From: Chromatiales bacterium
Lineage (GTDB): Bacteria > Pseudomonadota > Gammaproteobacteria > Chromatiales > Chromatiaceae
Reading direction: 5' to 3'
Assembly (NCBI GenBank): GCA_024639625.1
Contig: JAHEIA010000248.1
Span: 1 to 5,479, forward strand
Length of the DNA stretch: 5,479 bases
In this document: piece by piece, positions 1 to 5,479 of the stretch
Layout: each line of letters begins with the position of its first letter
Numbering within the stretch: the first letter of the stretch is position 1
The notes under the pieces: generated by a model
Seen by the model: the letters and a program-made list of their open reading frames with translations, nothing else
Databases searched by the model: none
Told to the model about the DNA's origin: nothing
Position numbers and translations under genes: made by a program

Positions 1-205
1 CCCCGCGTACGGCGATGATGGAGTTGATCTGTAGAATGGTTTGGTTGCCGGTAAGCCGGGAGCAGCCGCCGTGCAGGCGGAAGCTGTGCTTTCCGGCAGT
101 CCATGCCACCATCTCGCGCGCGTACAGACAGGCCGCATCCTGCCACGGGATCCAGCGTACCGGTATCCCCGTCACATCCAGTCGCAAGATCAGCGGCAAG
201 CTCAT
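1..205 (-). CDS. HNH-endonuclease-like protein, N-terminal part only (runs off the left edge)
   Basis: This frame starts at an ATG (205-203 on the minus strand) and stays open for 68 codons to the window edge, so the C-terminal part is missing. The start is supported by a Shine-Dalgarno GAGGA (minus strand, 215-211) five bases upstream. The peptide begins MSLPLILRLDVTGIPVRWIP and continues with WQDAACLYARE, VAWTAG and INSIIAVRG. From memory, this pattern (LRLDVTG.P..WIPWQ.A..LYAR..VAWT.G, then a short HGG segment and a SIIAV strand) matches the N-terminal region of a family of about 200-residue proteobacterial proteins annotated as HNH endonucleases. The HNH nuclease motif itself would lie beyond the window, so nuclease function is an inference. 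The gene lies 114 bases downstream of pgm on the same strand and could be co-transcribed with it. I am fairly sure the reading frame is real and moderately sure of the family. Confidence 0.62.
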   Translation of the reverse strand, partial: MSLPLILRLDVTGIPVRWIPWQDAACLYAREMVAWTAGKHSFRLHGGCSRLTGNQTILQINSIIAVRG

Positions 206-319
206 GCTATTCCTCGGTACAGGGAGTGCGGCCTCAATTCCTTCCCGCCGGCCCCACCAAGCCGCGCCCGTTTGGCTGGATATCGGACATCGAGGCGACG
301 CCCACCGTTGACCCTGACC
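206..319. other. 114-base gap between pgm and the HNH-like gene
   Basis: Apart from the ribosome binding site of the HNH-like gene, nothing definite is visible here. On the minus strand there is no stem followed by a T tract, so no intrinsic terminator for pgm is apparent. The hexamer AGGGTC occurs twice in tandem directly after the pgm stop codon, which is probably chance. Read-through from pgm into the downstream gene is possible. Confidence 0.5.
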
Positions 320-4084
<3,765 letters not shown>

Positions 4085-4171
4085 CCGGCAATATCTCAGG
4101 CGTGGCGTCGGAGCCGCGTGGAACATAAGGCGGATATATTCCCCTATTGATTGTGTCGAATAGGCGGTCTT

Positions 4172-4203
4172 ACCGGGGTATGGCACACTAGGCCGGTTTT
4201 TTT
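4172..4203 (+). terminator. possible weak terminator or attenuator between htpG and adk
   Basis: ACCGG (4172-4176) and CCGGT (4193-4197) can pair across a rather large 16-base loop and are followed by an uninterrupted run of seven T residues (4197-4203, the first within the stem). The T tract is good but the stem is only 5 bp, so this would be a weak or partial terminator for htpG. It ends nine bases before the adk ribosome binding site, so it could also limit read-through from the heat-shock transcript into adk. Confidence 0.4.
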
Positions 4204-4213
4204 GGACACATGA

Positions 4214-4888
<675 letters not shown>

Positions 4889-4912
4889 GGGGTGTCCCTA
4901 ATCCGATCATGC

Positions 4913-4940
4913 AGGCCGGGCTGACCCCCGGCCTTCTTTT
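4913..4940 (+). terminator. rho-independent terminator of adk
   Basis: AGGCCGGG (4913-4920) pairs perfectly with CCCGGCCT (4927-4934) across a 6-base loop, giving an 8-bp GC-rich stem followed by TCTTTT. It lies 24 bases after the adk stop codon and has the classical form of an intrinsic terminator. It separates adk from the thioredoxin-like gene. Confidence 0.87.
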
Positions 4941-4948
4941 GCCGTCCA

Positions 4949-4969
4949 GCGGGCGGAACTTAAGCCCGC
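4949..4969. repeat. inverted repeat just upstream of the thioredoxin-like promoter
   Basis: GCGGGC (4949-4954) and GCCCGC (4964-4969) are perfect inverted copies separated by nine bases. They overlap the place where a -35 element would sit, eight bases before the -10 hexamer. The position would suit an operator, but no known regulator site is recognised and GC-rich repeats of this size can arise by chance. Confidence 0.3.
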
Positions 4970-4973
4970 GTTC

Positions 4974-4982
4974 TGATAGAAT
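4974..4982 (+). promoter_or_regulatory. extended -10 promoter for the thioredoxin-like gene
   Basis: TGATAGAAT reads as a TGn extension followed by the -10 hexamer TAGAAT, which matches five of six consensus bases. No good -35 is seen at 16-17 bases upstream (GGAACT at 4955-4960 is poor), which an extended -10 element can tolerate. The predicted start near 4989 gives a leader of about 30 bases before the GTG at 5018. Confidence 0.6.
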
Positions 4983-5004
4983 CGCGCGGTATTGATCTTG
5001 GTAT

Positions 5005-5010
5005 AGAGGA
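5005..5010 (+). promoter_or_regulatory. ribosome binding site supporting a GTG start
   Basis: AGAGGA ends seven bases before the GTG at 5018-5020. There is no ATG in frame near this point, and the peptide read from the GTG begins MAVVELTKENF, which is the expected N-terminus for this thioredoxin group. This justifies the non-ATG start. Confidence 0.7.
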
Positions 5011-5017
5011 ATCGACC

Positions 5018-5281
5018 GTGGCCGTTGTTGAACTGACCAAAGAAAATTTCGAGAGTACGGTAACCGAAAGCGGCTTCGTCATTGTTGATTTCTGGGCTCC
5101 TTGGTGCGGCCCCTGTCGATCCTTCGCCCCGGTCTTTGAGAAGGTTTCCGAGGAGCACCCGGAGATCGTATTCGCCAAGGTGAATACGGAGGAGGAGCAG
5201 GCGATTGCGGCGCATTTCCAGATCCGTTCGATCCCCACTCTGATGATCTTCCGCGACCAGGTGATCATTTTAAGCGGCTGA
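5018..5281 (+). CDS. thioredoxin-family protein, C-terminus lost at a sequence junction
   Basis: A small cytoplasmic thiol-disulfide oxidoreductase by family. The read peptide has 87 residues. It shows the thioredoxin core DFWAPWCGPC with the redox pair Cys30 and Cys33, followed by the helix with SFAPVFEKV, a KVNTEEEQ strand and turn, and the cis-proline loop IRSIPTLMIF with Pro73. Relatives known to me continue after IFREQVI with an FSQPG-like segment and a further helix, for a total of about 110-140 residues. Here similarity ends at about residue 84, followed only by LSG and a stop. The last strand and C-terminal helix are therefore missing, and the product as written is unlikely to fold normally. 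The loss coincides with a change in composition and the start of another gene on the opposite strand. The GTG start has a good ribosome binding site and its own promoter. Identity of the family is certain; whether the truncation is biological is not. Confidence 0.85.
   Translation: MAVVELTKENFESTVTESGFVIVDFWAPWCGPCRSFAPVFEKVSEEHPEIVFAKVNTEEEQAIAAHFQIRSIPTLMIFRDQVIILSG
5263..5272. other. junction between two unrelated sequences
   Basis: Plus-strand similarity to thioredoxin ends at about 5269-5270. Minus-strand similarity to a beta-lactamase-family hydrolase ends at about 5266, after IFQPLKM. The ten bases between can be read acceptably in both genes, so a few bases of microhomology at the join are possible. 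GC content drops to about 44% over 5281-5479 by hand count. No insertion-sequence end, target duplication or att-like repeat is visible at the join. Confidence 0.75.
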
Positions 5282-5479
5282 AAAATTCGGTCCTCTAAGT
5301 ATTTGTCTAATGACATACCAGAGACGATCTCGATTACCCGGCCAAGAACATCTGTCGATCTTCCGTATGCCCACCTTGTGCCAGGTTCAAAGAGAAGGGG
5401 TATTTTACTGAGTTTGGTGACCACTTCAGCCAAGGACTGATCAGGATTCGAAAATTTAGCCTCTTTATACATCTGATGG
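5266..5479 (-). CDS. serine beta-lactamase/esterase-family hydrolase, internal fragment
   Basis: On the minus strand a frame is open from the right edge and reads about 71 residues of recognisable family sequence. Landmarks are LAEVVTKLSKIPLLFEPGTR, then RWAYGRSTDVLG, VIEIVSGMSLDKYLEDRIF and QPLKM. In the class C beta-lactamase/EstB-like esterase family, the segment PL.F.PGT.W.YS.STDVLG carries the conserved catalytic tyrosine (here the Y in WAYG), and .I.QPL.M is the next conserved block. The SxxK nucleophile region would lie beyond the right edge, and the C-terminal part is replaced by thioredoxin sequence. The frame stays open to 4960, but past 5266 it is only the complement of the thioredoxin gene. 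An ATG at 5472 lies inside the domain and is not a true start. The substrate cannot be predicted. The lower GC suggests an origin different from the neighbouring genes. Confidence 0.78.

Noticed and set aside
4135..4140. TATATT as a -10 element for adk
   Set aside because: The hexamer is good, but there is no -35-like sequence 16-18 bases upstream and no TGn extension, so I do not call a promoter.
4960..5265. Continuation of the minus-strand hydrolase frame across the thioredoxin gene
   Set aside because: After the QPLKM block the sequence no longer resembles a beta-lactamase-family protein and is just the reverse complement of thioredoxin. It is not a genuine fused domain.
5266..5479. An insertion sequence or integron cassette at the right end
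   Set aside because: There are no terminal inverted repeats, transposase fragment, target duplication or att-like site. The fragment is the interior of a hydrolase domain.

Overview
The window looks like chromosomal DNA from a moderately GC-rich gammaproteobacterium. The main support is the order htpG-adk, which is conserved in Gammaproteobacteria including Escherichia coli, together with a gram-negative-type adenylate kinase and a sigma-32-type heat-shock promoter in front of htpG. Most of the window is ordinary housekeeping sequence. I cannot name the genus from what is here.

Layout. At the left edge (1-205, minus) is the first 68 codons of a gene that runs off the window; it resembles the N-terminal part of a proteobacterial HNH-endonuclease-type protein. 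After a 114-base gap without a clear signal comes pgm (320-1954, minus), a full-length phosphoglucomutase of the eukaryote/Agrobacterium (PGM1-like) type. It is divergently transcribed from htpG (ATG at 2162, ends 4084), which encodes the bacterial Hsp90 chaperone. The 207-base divergent region holds a strong sigma-32 promoter match for htpG (TTGAAA, 14-base spacer, CCCCATAC), followed by two hairpins in or at the start of the htpG leader. adk (4226-4888) follows htpG after 141 bases that contain a weak hairpin with a seven-T tract. A strong intrinsic terminator (4913-4940) ends adk. A new promoter with an extended -10 then drives a GTG-started thioredoxin-like gene (5018-5281).

The right end is abnormal. 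The thioredoxin frame is normal up to about residue 84, then loses similarity and stops three codons later. From the same point the opposite strand reads as the interior of a serine beta-lactamase/esterase-family protein, also missing its C-terminal part. Base composition falls there to about 44% GC by hand count of the last 199 bases. Two unrelated genes are therefore joined 3' side to 3' side at about 5263-5272. This is either a genuine rearrangement or, at least as likely, a chimera from assembly or genome amplification.

Functionally, pgm links glycogen/polysaccharide synthesis to glycolysis, htpG serves protein folding under heat stress, adk balances adenine nucleotides and the thioredoxin-like gene belongs to thiol redox control. 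They look like neighbours rather than one pathway. I found no convincing new biological system, mobile element, CRISPR array, tRNA or rRNA.
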